Source of the DNA: Bacteroidota bacterium
GTDB taxonomy: Bacteria > Bacteroidota > Bacteroidia > UKL13-3
Direction of reading: 5' to 3'
Length of the DNA: 44,262 bases
Assembly: GCA_947460345.1 (NCBI GenBank)
Contig: CANHGM010000024.1
Location: 1 to 44,262 of the forward strand
Below, piece after piece: positions 8,036-16,739 of the stretch (the stretch's first letter is position 1; each line of letters begins with the position of its first letter). Under the pieces are notes generated by a model. It saw nothing but the letters and a program-made list of their open reading frames with translations. It ran no database searches and was not told the DNA's origin. A program made the position numbers and the translations under genes.

Positions 8036-9412
8036 TTAGTTTTCTATTTCTACGCCGCTGTCTTTTATTTGGGCAAATCCTCCATATACGTTTTTAACAA
8101 ATTTAAAACCTTTAGATTTTAAAAATGATGAAGCTATCATGCTTCTATAGCCACCACCACAATAAACCAAATATTCTTTGTTGGGGTCTAGTTCTTTAAT
8201 TTGATTATTAATATCAGCTAAGGTCACCAATTTAGAACCTTTTACATGGCCGTTGTTATATTCACTTTCTTTTCTCACATCTACTATTTCTGCATTGGGA
8301 GAATGTTTTATATCTAATGAAAACTCTTCAGGAGTTATAGAAATGACCATGTCATAACGCTTTTCATTGGCTAACCAATGTTCGAAACCGCCTTCTAAAT
8401 ATCCTTGTATATTGTCAAAACCTACACGGGTAAGTCTGGTTACCGATTCATTTTCTTTTCCATTTTCACACACTATAATGATGGGGTGGTGAAGAGAAAT
8501 GATATTGGCAGCCCATATAGCAAATTGACCACTTAAGCCCACATTGATAGCACCTGGTATATATCCATTTTCGAATACATCTGCTTCTCTGGTATCTATA
8601 ATGGTATGACCTTCTTTTTTATATGCTTCAAACTGTTCTATACTGAGTGGTTTAAGTCCGTTGGCTAATACAGTTTCTAAAGGCAAAGCACCATTCTTAT
8701 TAATTTTAGCATCTTCGAAGAAATATAAAGGAGCAGGAGCAATGCCGTCTGTTACAGCTGTTATAAAGTCTTCGCGAGAGATTGGTTGCAAAGCGTAATT
8801 GTTTTTCTTTTGATTTCCTAAGGTATCAAAAGTTTCTTTACCTATATTTTTACCACAAGCTGAGCCTGCACCATGAGCAGGATATATAATGATATCATCT
8901 TCGAGTGGCATAATTTTATGGTGAAGTGAATCATACATTTTGCTAGCCAATTCTTCTTTGGTCATAATACCGTCTAACAAATCGGGTCTGCCTACATCTC
9001 CAATAAATAAAGTGTCACCTGTAAATAATGCTTTGTTGATATTGTTTTCATCTGTCAATAAAAAACATGAAGATTCAAGCGTGTGACCCGGTGTATGAAG
9101 TACTGTAAATTTAGAGTTGCCTAAGGTAAAAACCTCATTGTCTTTAGCTATGGTTATATCAATTTTGGCTTGTGTCTCAGGTCCAAATATAATTTTGGCT
9201 CCTGTTTGTTTTGCTAAGTCAACATGGCCTGAGACAAAATCTGCGTGGAAATGTGTCTCGAAAATATATTTAATTTTAGCTCCTCTTTCTTTAGCCATAT
9301 TGACATATACATCAGTATCGCGAAGTGGGTCAATAATAGCAGCTTCACCGTTGCTTTCAATATAATAAGCAGCTTGAGCTAAACAGTTGGTATATAATTG
9401 TTGGATATACAT
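8036..9412 (-). CDS. MBL-fold hydrolase with two rhodanese domains (persulfide dioxygenase-like)
   Basis: A fusion protein of 458 residues from the ATG at 9412. Residues 1-250 form an ETHE1/Sdo-like metallo-beta-lactamase domain: THFHADFVSGH, HTPGHT, FTGDTLFIGDVGRPDL and YPAHGAGS. Two rhodanese domains follow. The first has a degenerate cysteine loop (CENGKE); the second has an active-type loop (YCGGGYRS). The family oxidises glutathione or low-molecular-weight thiol persulfides to sulfite with a mononuclear iron, and the rhodanese part passes sulfane sulfur. The start at 9412 leaves 1 bp to tsaB; a TTG at 9442 would lie inside tsaB. Enzyme class is confident, exact substrate is not. Confidence 0.88.
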   Translation of the reverse strand: MYIQQLYTNCLAQAAYYIESNGEAAIIDPLRDTDVYVNMAKERGAKIKYIFETHFHADFVSGHVDLAKQTGAKIIFGPETQAKIDITIAKDNEVFTLGNSKFTVLHTPGHTLESSCFLLTDENNINKALFTGDTLFIGDVGRPDLLDGIMTKEELASKMYDSLHHKIMPLEDDIIIYPAHGAGSACGKNIGKETFDTLGNQKKNNYALQPISREDFITAVTDGIAPAPLYFFEDAKINKNGALPLETVLANGLKPLSIEQFEAYKKEGHTIIDTREADVFENGYIPGAINVGLSGQFAIWAANIISLHHPIIIVCENGKENESVTRLTRVGFDNIQGYLEGGFEHWLANEKRYDMVISITPEEFSLDIKHSPNAEIVDVRKESEYNNGHVKGSKLVTLADINNQIKELDPNKEYLVYCGGGYRSMIASSFLKSKGFKFVKNVYGGFAQIKDSGVEIEN

Positions 9413-9413
9413 A

Positions 9414-10088
9414 TTAAATATCGTTTGCGGCTTTTTCTCCAAAGGATTTTAAATAAAAAGGTTCGAAGTAGGCCAAGTTTTCAAATTGTTTTTGATTGAA
9501 TTTTTCTAAAGCAAATTTACCCATAAATCTTGCCATAGGAAAATAATCTGACATAATGTTTATGTTTCTGCTATTCCCTAATAAGTCAGTCAGTTTTATT
9601 GCCCCATTTCCACAGGCTATATATTTTTTTTCTACCTCTAAAGTTGATATATATTTCTCATCTAAAATATATGCCCTTGGTGCAGTAACAGGTAAAAGAT
9701 TATTGTCATACTGTTGTTCAAACACTTCCATTCTTCTAGCATCTATCATGGGAATATATATATCAGCCTCTTGTTCTAGTGATGCCTGGTATGCGATGAG
9801 TTGTAAAGATGGCATACTCATCAATGGAATTTGCAATCCATAGCACAATCCTTTTAAAGCAGAACTACCCACACGAAGGCCTGTATATGAACCCGGCCCT
9901 GCACTAAGCATAGCTGCTTGCAGTTGCGAAACACTTACCGCTGCTTCTGTTAAAGTTTCTTGAATTAACAAAGTGATGAGCTTGTTGTGGCTGTTTTTTT
10001 CAGTACTTTCTTTGCTAGATAAAAGTTGCCCCTGATTGAACAAAGCAACCGAGCAAATATCCTGACTTGTCTCTACGCAAAGTATCAT
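9414..10088 (-). CDS. tsaB: tRNA threonylcarbamoyladenosine biosynthesis protein TsaB
   Basis: A protein of 224 residues of the ASKHA fold. It opens with ILCVETSQDICSVAL and has the family signature AGPGSYTGLRVG. TsaB is the inactive TsaD paralogue that holds together the TsaB-TsaD-TsaE complex, which transfers threonylcarbamoyl to A37 of ANN-decoding tRNAs. It lies 4 bp after the cytochrome gene and 1 bp before the persulfide dioxygenase-like gene, so it is embedded in the operon. The t6A dehydratase TcdA is encoded about 4.5 kb away. Confidence 0.93.
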   Translation of the reverse strand: MILCVETSQDICSVALFNQGQLLSSKESTEKNSHNKLITLLIQETLTEAAVSVSQLQAAMLSAGPGSYTGLRVGSSALKGLCYGLQIPLMSMPSLQLIAYQASLEQEADIYIPMIDARRMEVFEQQYDNNLLPVTAPRAYILDEKYISTLEVEKKYIACGNGAIKLTDLLGNSRNINIMSDYFPMARFMGKFALEKFNQKQFENLAYFEPFYLKSFGEKAANDI

Positions 10089-10092
10089 GTTT

Positions 10093-10404
10093 TTATTCAG
10101 TTCTCAAGGTTTGTATATATTCTGCTACTGCATTGATATCTGATTCGTTAGTAAGCAAATTGCCTGGCATGTTGCCTTTGCCATTTTTTATCACCTCTAT
10201 GCATGCATCAATTGTTAATTTACTTTTATATAGATATGCTGCACCTGATATATTGCCTTTGCCGTCTAGTCCATGACAAACAGAGCAAGTACGTTCGTAA
10301 ATTTCTTTGCCTGATGCTGATTTGTTTGGAGTGTTGTTATTACCGCAAAAACTTAACAGTACACTTGTGGTTATAGTTGTAAGTATATATATATGTTTTT
10401 TCAT
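10093..10404 (-). CDS. Small exported c-type cytochrome
   Basis: A protein of 103 residues with an N-terminal signal (ILTTITTSVLLSFCGNN), possibly a lipoprotein although the residue before the cysteine (F) is unusual. A single haem site CSVCH lies near residue 40, and GNMPG near residue 80 provides the likely distal methionine ligand. It would carry electrons in the periplasm or on the membrane. Its start codon overlaps the leuS stop by one base (TAATG), so translation is probably coupled. The electron partner is unknown. Confidence 0.88.
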   Translation of the reverse strand: MKKHIYILTTITTSVLLSFCGNNNTPNKSASGKEIYERTCSVCHGLDGKGNISGAAYLYKSKLTIDACIEVIKNGKGNMPGNLLTNESDINAVAEYIQTLRTE

Positions 10405-13160
10405 TAGATAACAATATTGATTATTTTTCCTTTTACAAATACCAGTTTTTTAAGTGGTTTTCCTTCCATCCATTTTACTACAGTCTCATCAGCCAATACT
10501 TTTGCTTCTATATTTTTAGTCTCTTCATCCAAAGCAAACTCTATATTGGTGCGGTGTTTACCGTTGATAGACACAGGGTAGTTGAAAGAATTTTCGATTA
10601 AATAGGCTTGGTTATATTTAGGCCATGCAGCAGTAATAGAGGAGCCTTCGTTTTTCATTAAAGCCCAAAGTTCGTCTGATATATGTGGGGCAAATGGACT
10701 GATTAAAAGCAACAGCGGATTTAAAATTTCTCTTTTATAACAGTTTATATCTTGCAGTTCGTTAACACAAATCATAAATGCACTCACACTGGTATTGAGC
10801 GATAAATTCTCTATATCTTCAGTGATTTTTTTGATGGTTTTGTGAAGGATTTTTAACTCAGCAGCAGTTGCTTTTTCTTCGGTGACAAGCCATTCGCCTT
10901 TGTCGTTGTAAAACAATTTCCAAAGTTTTCTCAAGAAACGATGAACACCCTCAATGCCTTGTGTGTTCCATGGTTTGCTCAACTCTAATGGGCCTAAAAA
11001 CATCTCGAATAAACGTAGGGTGTCGGCTCCGTAATTTGCTACCACATCATCAGGATTCACTACGTTATACCATCTTTTTGACATCTTCTCAACGGCTCTT
11101 TCACATTTTAACTCTGTTTCATTATTTTCGAATATAGCTGTTTGAAATTCTTCTCTCCAGCTTTGTAGTTTAGATAATGGAAGCATATCGCCATTTAAAA
11201 AATTGACATCCACATGCAATTCAATGGCATTATCTTTTTTGGCACCATAAAATAAATTCTTATTGGTATTGTCTCTATATATAATGGCCGACATTCCTTG
11301 TATCATCCCTTGATTCACCAACTTCTTCGCAGGTTCTTCGCAAGGAACTAAGCCTAGGTCTTTCAAAAATTTATTCCAAAAACGGAAGTATAATAAATGC
11401 CCGGTAGCATGCTCGCTACCGCCCATATATAAGTCTATTTGTTGCCAATAATTGATAGCATCTATAGAGGCAAAATCACTGGAGTTTTGCGGATCCATAT
11501 ATCGCAAAAAGTACCACGAACTTCCTGCCCAACCTGGCATAGTGGTGGTTTCATAGTTCCAACCTTCAGCACGGGCAAGTGGAGGTTCACCAGTTTCGGT
11601 TGGTAAAAACTTATCAATCTCTGGTAAAATTAAAGGCAACTCTTTTTCATCCATTGGGTATGGAATGCCATTTTTGTAATAGATAGGAATAGGCTCTCCC
11701 CAATAGCGTTGGCGACCAAACACGGCATCTCTCAATCTAAAGTTTGTCTTGCCTTTGCCTATATTTTTTTGTTCTAAGGCTTCAATCATTTTATTGATGG
11801 CATCTGTCACTTTCAATCCATTTAAAAAATCAGAATTGATAAGTGTTCCATCTTTGGCTTCAAATGCTTCCACAGTAATATCTCCACCTGCTACTACTTC
11901 TACTATTGGCAATTCAAAATGTTTGGCAAATGCATAGTCACGGCTATCATGAGCGGGCACACCCATTACCGCACCGGTGCCATAGCCTGCCAATACATAA
12001 TCACCTACCCATATAGGAATTTGCTTGCCTGTGAACGGATGTATAGCATAGCTGCCCGTAAAGCAACCTGTAATTTTTTTTACTTCAGCTTGTCTTTCTC
12101 TTTCGCTTCTGTTTTTGGCATAAGTAACATATGCTTCCATGTCATTCTTTTGCGAGTCAGCAGTGATGCTTTGTATCAGCTCATGTTCAGGAGCCAAAGT
12201 GATAAATGACACCCCAAATAACGTATCAGGTCTGGTGGTAAAAACTTGTATGGTTTGTGCGTGATTGAATAGTAAAAACTCTACTGATGAACCTTTACTT
12301 TTACCTATCCAATTGCGTTGAGCATCTTTAATTGATTCGCTCCATTCAATAGCATCTAAGCCAGTTAAAAGTCTATCGGCATAGTTGGTGATGCGAAGGC
12401 TCCATTGCTTCATCAATTTGCGTTCAACCGGATGCCCACCACGTTCACTATAACCATCTTTTACTTCGTCGTTTGCTAGCACAGTTCCCAATGCTGGGCA
12501 CCAGTTTACATAAGCTTCACTTAAAAAAGCAATTCTAAAATTGAGTAATATTTCTTGTTTTTGTTCTTCAGTAAATTGAAGCCATTGTTTTGCTGTAAAT
12601 GACGAAGTATCTTGACCACTTGTTCCATTTATATAGGTGGCAGTGTTTATATCAAATCCATCTTTTTCAAATAGTGCTATTAAGGTTTCAATTGGTTCAG
12701 CTTTATTAGCACTAGCATTATACCAATGGTTGAATAACTTTAAGAAAATCCATTGTGTCCATTTGTAATATTTGGGGTCACAAGTTTTTACTTCTCTATC
12801 CCAATCAAAACTAAAACCTATTTTATCTAACTGTTCGCGGTATTGTTTTAAATTGGCTTCTGTGGTCACGGCTGGATGCTGACCGGTTTGTATGGCATAT
12901 TGTTCAGCTGGTAATCCAAAAGCATCATAACCCATAGGATGTAACACATTAAAACCATCCATTCTTTTATATCGACTGTATATATCACTGGCTATATATC
13001 CGAGTGGGTGACCTACATGCAAACCCGCACCACTAGGGTAAGGGAACATGTCCAATACAAAATATTTAGGTTTGCTAAAATCGTTTGATGTCTTGTAAAT
13101 AGCTTGATCTTTCCAGATTTTTTGTCTGTTTTTTTCTATTTCTCTAAAATTATATTCCAT
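10404..13160 (-). CDS. leuS: Leucyl-tRNA synthetase
   Basis: A class I aminoacyl-tRNA synthetase of 918 residues that charges tRNA-Leu. FPYPSGAGLHVGHPLGY contains the HIGH-type motif (HVGH at 48-51), and KMSKR near residue 695 is the KMSKS motif. The editing domain is present (TTRPDTLFGVSF and YGTGAVMGVPAHD). An insertion after residue 150 is common in Bacteroidota LeuS. It is the first gene of a leftward operon whose later genes handle electron transfer, t6A and sulfane sulfur. Confidence 0.98.
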   Translation of the reverse strand: MEYNFREIEKNRQKIWKDQAIYKTSNDFSKPKYFVLDMFPYPSGAGLHVGHPLGYIASDIYSRYKRMDGFNVLHPMGYDAFGLPAEQYAIQTGQHPAVTTEANLKQYREQLDKIGFSFDWDREVKTCDPKYYKWTQWIFLKLFNHWYNASANKAEPIETLIALFEKDGFDINTATYINGTSGQDTSSFTAKQWLQFTEEQKQEILLNFRIAFLSEAYVNWCPALGTVLANDEVKDGYSERGGHPVERKLMKQWSLRITNYADRLLTGLDAIEWSESIKDAQRNWIGKSKGSSVEFLLFNHAQTIQVFTTRPDTLFGVSFITLAPEHELIQSITADSQKNDMEAYVTYAKNRSERERQAEVKKITGCFTGSYAIHPFTGKQIPIWVGDYVLAGYGTGAVMGVPAHDSRDYAFAKHFELPIVEVVAGGDITVEAFEAKDGTLINSDFLNGLKVTDAINKMIEALEQKNIGKGKTNFRLRDAVFGRQRYWGEPIPIYYKNGIPYPMDEKELPLILPEIDKFLPTETGEPPLARAEGWNYETTTMPGWAGSSWYFLRYMDPQNSSDFASIDAINYWQQIDLYMGGSEHATGHLLYFRFWNKFLKDLGLVPCEEPAKKLVNQGMIQGMSAIIYRDNTNKNLFYGAKKDNAIELHVDVNFLNGDMLPLSKLQSWREEFQTAIFENNETELKCERAVEKMSKRWYNVVNPDDVVANYGADTLRLFEMFLGPLELSKPWNTQGIEGVHRFLRKLWKLFYNDKGEWLVTEEKATAAELKILHKTIKKITEDIENLSLNTSVSAFMICVNELQDINCYKREILNPLLLLISPFAPHISDELWALMKNEGSSITAAWPKYNQAYLIENSFNYPVSINGKHRTNIEFALDEETKNIEAKVLADETVVKWMEGKPLKKLVFVKGKIINIVI

Positions 13161-13167
13161 TCAGCCA

Positions 13168-13175
13168 CAAAATTA
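13168..13175 (-). promoter_or_regulatory. -7 promoter box for the leuS operon
   Basis: On the minus strand this reads TAATTTTG, a match to TAnnTTTG, seven bases before the leuS ATG. It would be the main promoter of the seven-gene operon, with a very short 5' leader. No clear -33 box was identified. Confidence 0.5.
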
Positions 13176-13235
13176 AGGCTTAGCATCTGTATATAATTAG
13201 CTGTTGATTATTAATGAATAAGTGTTGAAGACAAA

Positions 13236-13622
13236 TTAATTAAATACAATATTTGTAAGCTTTTCATTGTCCAAAGGTTTGCTAATAAAGTCAATAACAA
13301 AATTGTTTTTAAGCGAAACATCTCTATCTCTATCGTCAAGAGAAGAAGAGAGCATAACTATTTTGGTTTTATTTGTAATGTAATTGGGTAGTTTTTCAAA
13401 TTCGTTTAAAAATTCAAACCCATTCATATCAGGCATTTGTATATCAAGAAAAATCAAGTCAGGAATTGTCTCATGATTAAGTTCTGGGTTTTGCAATAAT
13501 TGCAAAGCTGATCTTCCAGAATCATATTCAGCTATTTCATTAAAAAGGCCAGACTTCTCTATAAGTTTTTTATTAACAAATTTCGAAATGTAATCGTCGT
13601 CTATGATAAATATTTTCTTCAA
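13236..13622 (-). CDS. Single-domain response regulator (CheY-like)
   Basis: A receiver domain of about 128 residues with no output domain. Visible residues: the acidic pair in FIIDDDY, the phospho-acceptor aspartate in LIFLDIQMPDMNG, the serine in MLSSS and the lysine in ISKPL. The family takes a phosphate from a histidine kinase and acts by protein contact. No histidine kinase is adjacent. The start is placed at TTG 13622 (MKKIFIIDDD), the usual N-terminus for this family. A longer frame from TTG 13649 begins inside the predicted promoter box. There is no in-frame ATG near either start. Confidence 0.85.
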   Translation of the reverse strand: MKKIFIIDDDYISKFVNKKLIEKSGLFNEIAEYDSGRSALQLLQNPELNHETIPDLIFLDIQMPDMNGFEFLNEFEKLPNYITNKTKIVMLSSSLDDRDRDVSLKNNFVIDFISKPLDNEKLTNIVFN

Positions 13623-13646
13623 AAGGTTGTTAATTTTTTTATTAAG

Positions 13647-13654
13647 CAAAAGTA
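13647..13654 (-). promoter_or_regulatory. -7 promoter box for the response regulator
   Basis: On the minus strand this reads TACTTTTG (TAnnTTTG). The TTG that would open the longer reading frame is the end of this box, which argues for the later TTG at 13622. Confidence 0.45.
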
Positions 13655-13935
13655 TGATAAATTGTTAAATAATTTAATTTATTTTACTTCATAAGTTTTT
13701 AAAGTTTGAATTGAATTTTATTTCAAAATTGTATTGTCTTAAGTAAAGTCCTTCTGCAATATTATTAAAAAAGTCTAAAAAAAAGTCCTTCATTTTATAA
13801 TAATATGTGTAAACTCTCACTGTTGAAACTACTTTTGTTCATTGAAATTTTGTTTTAGTAATTGTTGTTAAAAAAAGATTTTTTGATTTTCAATACTCTA
13901 AAATTTGATTCATATCTATCTATAATAAAAAAGTA

Positions 13936-14349
13936 ATGAAAATAAATATTAAAAGAATAAATGATGAATATGGTATGGAAGCCATCAATGAAGAGGGAAA
14001 TAGGTTGTTGCTTGACAATGCTTCAAATAATGGTGAACCCAAAACCGGTATGAGTCCTATGCAGCTTATACTTACAGCAGTGGGTGGATGTAGTGCTATA
14101 GATGTTTTACTTATATTAAAAAAACAGAAGCAAGTAATAGAATTTTTTGAAGTAGAAATAGATGGGAACAAAGAAAAAATAGAAGATTATTCACTGTTTA
14201 AAGATATATGTTTGCACTTTAAAATGTCTGGATCAATAGATGCAGACAAAGCTGAAAGAGCTGTAAAACTATCATTAGAAAAGTATTGTTCAGTATCAAA
14301 AATTTTAGAACCTACAGCCAATATATCTTATAAGATTACCATTGATTAA
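13936..14349 (+). CDS. OsmC/Ohr-family thiol peroxidase
   Basis: A protein of 137 residues with the OsmC fold. Both redox cysteines are present: GGCSAIDV in the central helix (about residue 55) and KYCSVSKI near residue 115. The segment SPMQLILTAVGGC is typical of the YhfA-like OsmC branch, whose physiological substrate is uncertain; the better-known members reduce organic hydroperoxides. The 280 bp upstream is AT-rich and shows no gene. A TACTTTTG at 13830-13837 could be its promoter, giving a leader of about 95 nt. Confidence 0.88.
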   Translation: MKINIKRINDEYGMEAINEEGNRLLLDNASNNGEPKTGMSPMQLILTAVGGCSAIDVLLILKKQKQVIEFFEVEIDGNKEKIEDYSLFKDICLHFKMSGSIDADKAERAVKLSLEKYCSVSKILEPTANISYKITID

Positions 14350-14520
14350 GCAATGTATGAAAGATTTTCATTTGTAAACATAAGCCAATAGGGCTATGAT
14401 TGAAACTTCCTATAATCAAGAATTTCACCTCTATTAAAGTTATTCAATTCAAAAAATAATGAATATATTTTTCTTCCTTTTATTTTATCCATAAACCTAT
14501 ATATAATTCATAAGCTACTA

Positions 14521-14528
14521 TATATTTG
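14521..14528 (+). promoter_or_regulatory. -7 promoter box for tcdA
   Basis: TATATTTG matches TAnnTTTG and ends 13 bases before the tcdA ATG. A short leader is predicted. Confidence 0.5.
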
Positions 14529-14541
14529 CCCATATAAATTT

Positions 14542-15273
14542 ATGAAAGAAATAAAACCTTGGATGGGTCGCACCCAATTGTTATTGGGTGATGAAGCTTT
14601 AACCAAATTGATTAACAAAAATGTATTGATAGTTGGTTTAGGTGGCGTTGGAGGTATTTGTGCTGAAATGATAGCCAGAAGCGGAGTAGGTAAAATGACC
14701 ATCATAGATACAGATATTGTTGAAGCATCAAACCGAAACCGACAAATAGTAGCCCTAAAAAGCACCGAAGGAAAACTTAAATCTGATATTTTAAAAGAAC
14801 GTTTGTTAGATATAAACCCTGAATTGGAACTCACAAGTTTGCCTATGTACCTCACGGGCACAGATAGGTTTCAAGTGTTGACTTCTCAAAAATTCGACTT
14901 TGCCATTGATTGTATTGATACGTTATCACCTAAAGTGTTTTTTCTGTTAGCCTGTTTGCAAATGAATATACCTGTGGTGAGTTCTATGGGAGCAGGAGGG
15001 AAGGTAGACCCCACGCAGGTAACTGTTATGGATATCTCAGAAACATATAATTGCAATTTGGCTAAATATGTGAGAAAAAAATTACGTTACTATGGAATAA
15101 GAGACGGTCTTAAAGTAGTATTCTCACCCGAGCAAGCTGATAAAAGTAAGATTATTGCAACACCTGAAGAAACCAGAAAAAAATCGGTAATAGGCACTAT
15201 GTCTTATATGCCTGCCGTGTTTGGGTGTACATGTGCTTCTGTTTGCATCAGACACCTATATGAAAGCGAGTAA
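14542..15273 (+). CDS. tcdA: tRNA threonylcarbamoyladenosine dehydratase TcdA (ThiF/E1-like)
   Basis: An E1-like adenylating enzyme of 243 residues. The nucleotide-binding loop is VLIVGLGGVGG (about 28-38) and the substrate loop contains IDTDIVEASNRNRQ. TcdA adenylates the carboxylate of t6A37 in tRNA and closes it to cyclic t6A. Opening with a short WMGRTQLLLGDEAL helix and lacking the zinc cysteines of MoeB/ThiF supports TcdA over those paralogues. It is transcribed alone, convergent with the dedA gene 5 bp downstream. Confidence 0.88.
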   Translation: MKEIKPWMGRTQLLLGDEALTKLINKNVLIVGLGGVGGICAEMIARSGVGKMTIIDTDIVEASNRNRQIVALKSTEGKLKSDILKERLLDINPELELTSLPMYLTGTDRFQVLTSQKFDFAIDCIDTLSPKVFFLLACLQMNIPVVSSMGAGGKVDPTQVTVMDISETYNCNLAKYVRKKLRYYGIRDGLKVVFSPEQADKSKIIATPEETRKKSVIGTMSYMPAVFGCTCASVCIRHLYESE

Positions 15274-15278
15274 CGTAT

Positions 15279-15926
15279 TTATTTTACTTGAGTAGTTTTC
15301 CTTTTCTCTTTGATATAAGTTGTGATCACCGTTCCCATCGTCACCACTATAAGTCCTGCTGTGATTAAGCCTATATGGTCTTTTAATGGCGGAAATACTT
15401 TCACTAAATAATACCCTGAGCCAGCCATAAAGATGGTCCACATCAGGCTACCTAAAATATTATAGAGCATAAATGTTCTATATGGAATTTGAGCAACACC
15501 CGCTAAAATAGGAGCGAAAGTGCGAACAATAGGTAAAAACCTGCCTATGATTAATGCCAATCCTCCATACTTATCAAAAAATATTTTTGACATATATACA
15601 TATTGCTTCTTGAATATAAGAGAATCATCTCTTGTGAATAGTGTCTCACCTGCTTTTTTGCCAAAGGCATAAGCCAGCATATTGCCTGTAATGGCAGCTA
15701 TATTTAATCCTATTAGTAATGAAGAAATACTGTATTCTATTACACCTGAAGCAGTGAGTAAACCCGCTGCAAATAGCAAAGCATCACCTGGTAAAAAAAA
15801 TCCGATAAGCAAACCTGTCTCAGCAAAAACTATCAATAATACCAACCAAAAACCACCATAAGCAATCAACGCTTCGGGATTAAATACATTGGGTATTTCT
15901 TTGGATATGGCTTGCAGCAGTATCAT
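15279..15926 (-). CDS. DedA-family membrane protein (first of two)
   Basis: A polytopic inner-membrane protein of 215 residues of the DedA (SNARE-associated/VTT) family. The family features ETGLLIGFFLPGD near residue 40 and the re-entrant region GRFLPIVRTFAPILAG near 125-140 are both present. DedA proteins act as lipid transporters, with undecaprenyl phosphate recycling shown for some. A second DedA gene lies 74 bp upstream on the same strand, so these are tandem paralogues. Confidence 0.9.
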   Translation of the reverse strand: MILLQAISKEIPNVFNPEALIAYGGFWLVLLIVFAETGLLIGFFLPGDALLFAAGLLTASGVIEYSISSLLIGLNIAAITGNMLAYAFGKKAGETLFTRDDSLIFKKQYVYMSKIFFDKYGGLALIIGRFLPIVRTFAPILAGVAQIPYRTFMLYNILGSLMWTIFMAGSGYYLVKVFPPLKDHIGLITAGLIVVTMGTVITTYIKEKRKTTQVK

Positions 15927-16000
15927 GAATATTGCTGCAATATAAGAATTTTATGTGAATCTATGCTTTCGAAATAGTCAACTTAAAATCAAATATGAAA

Positions 16001-16693
16001 TTATTTCTTATCTGAAGTTGATTTATCTTTTTTCATCCTAGCTTTTATAACTTCAAGCATCACCGGAATTAAAGATACACCTATGATTAAAAATACAACT
16101 ATTTCGAAATTCTTTTTTACAAACTCAAACGAACCTAAGAAATATCCAAGCATAATCATAGAGCACACCCAAAGCAATCCACCCACTAAACAATTGCTCA
16201 CAAATTTTATATAATTCATTTGTCCTACACCAGCTACAAACGGAGCAAACGTTCTAACAATAGGTACAAAACGAGCAATAATCAATGTTTTGGCTCCATT
16301 TTTTTCGTAAAATTTATGTGTTTTCTCTAAGTATTCTGGTTTGATAGTGAACCCTAATATTTTAGCTCCCGTGGCTTTTTTACCTAAAAACCTGCCAACC
16401 AAATAATTTACATGATCGCCAGCAATAGCAGCAATAAATATAGCTAAAATTAATACCATAGGGTTGAGCACTCCAGCACCTACAGTAGCAGCCACAGCCC
16501 CAGCTGCAAAAAGCAACGAATCGCCTGGCAAGAAAGGGGTGATGACCAAACCTGTTTCACAAAATATAATGGTACAAAGTAGGGCATAAGTAAGCACATC
16601 GTGTTTTTCAACAAAATGAGTTAATGCCACATCTAATCCCTGAGGAATTTCTTTGAAAAAACTAATAAAATCGGTGATGATATTTAATAACAT
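16001..16693 (-). CDS. DedA-family membrane protein (second of two)
   Basis: A DedA-family protein of 230 residues with the same two motifs as its neighbour: ETGLVITPFLPGDSLLF and ARFVPIVRTFAPFVAG. It ends in a basic lysine-rich tail. The two proteins share fold and motifs but differ widely elsewhere, so the duplication is old or they were acquired separately. It lies downstream of the GSCFA gene on the same strand, 46 bp after that gene's stop. A likely lipid-phosphate flippase by family. Confidence 0.9.
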   Translation of the reverse strand: MLLNIITDFISFFKEIPQGLDVALTHFVEKHDVLTYALLCTIIFCETGLVITPFLPGDSLLFAAGAVAATVGAGVLNPMVLILAIFIAAIAGDHVNYLVGRFLGKKATGAKILGFTIKPEYLEKTHKFYEKNGAKTLIIARFVPIVRTFAPFVAGVGQMNYIKFVSNCLVGGLLWVCSMIMLGYFLGSFEFVKKNFEIVVFLIIGVSLIPVMLEVIKARMKKDKSTSDKK

Positions 16694-16739
16694 AAGGGTG
16701 CAATATTAAGCAATAATTTACTAAAATAAGATAGATAGA

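Noticed and set aside
14372..14400. Hairpin AGCC-N5-GGCT after the OsmC gene as a terminator
   Set aside because: The stem is only 4 bp and no T-run follows.
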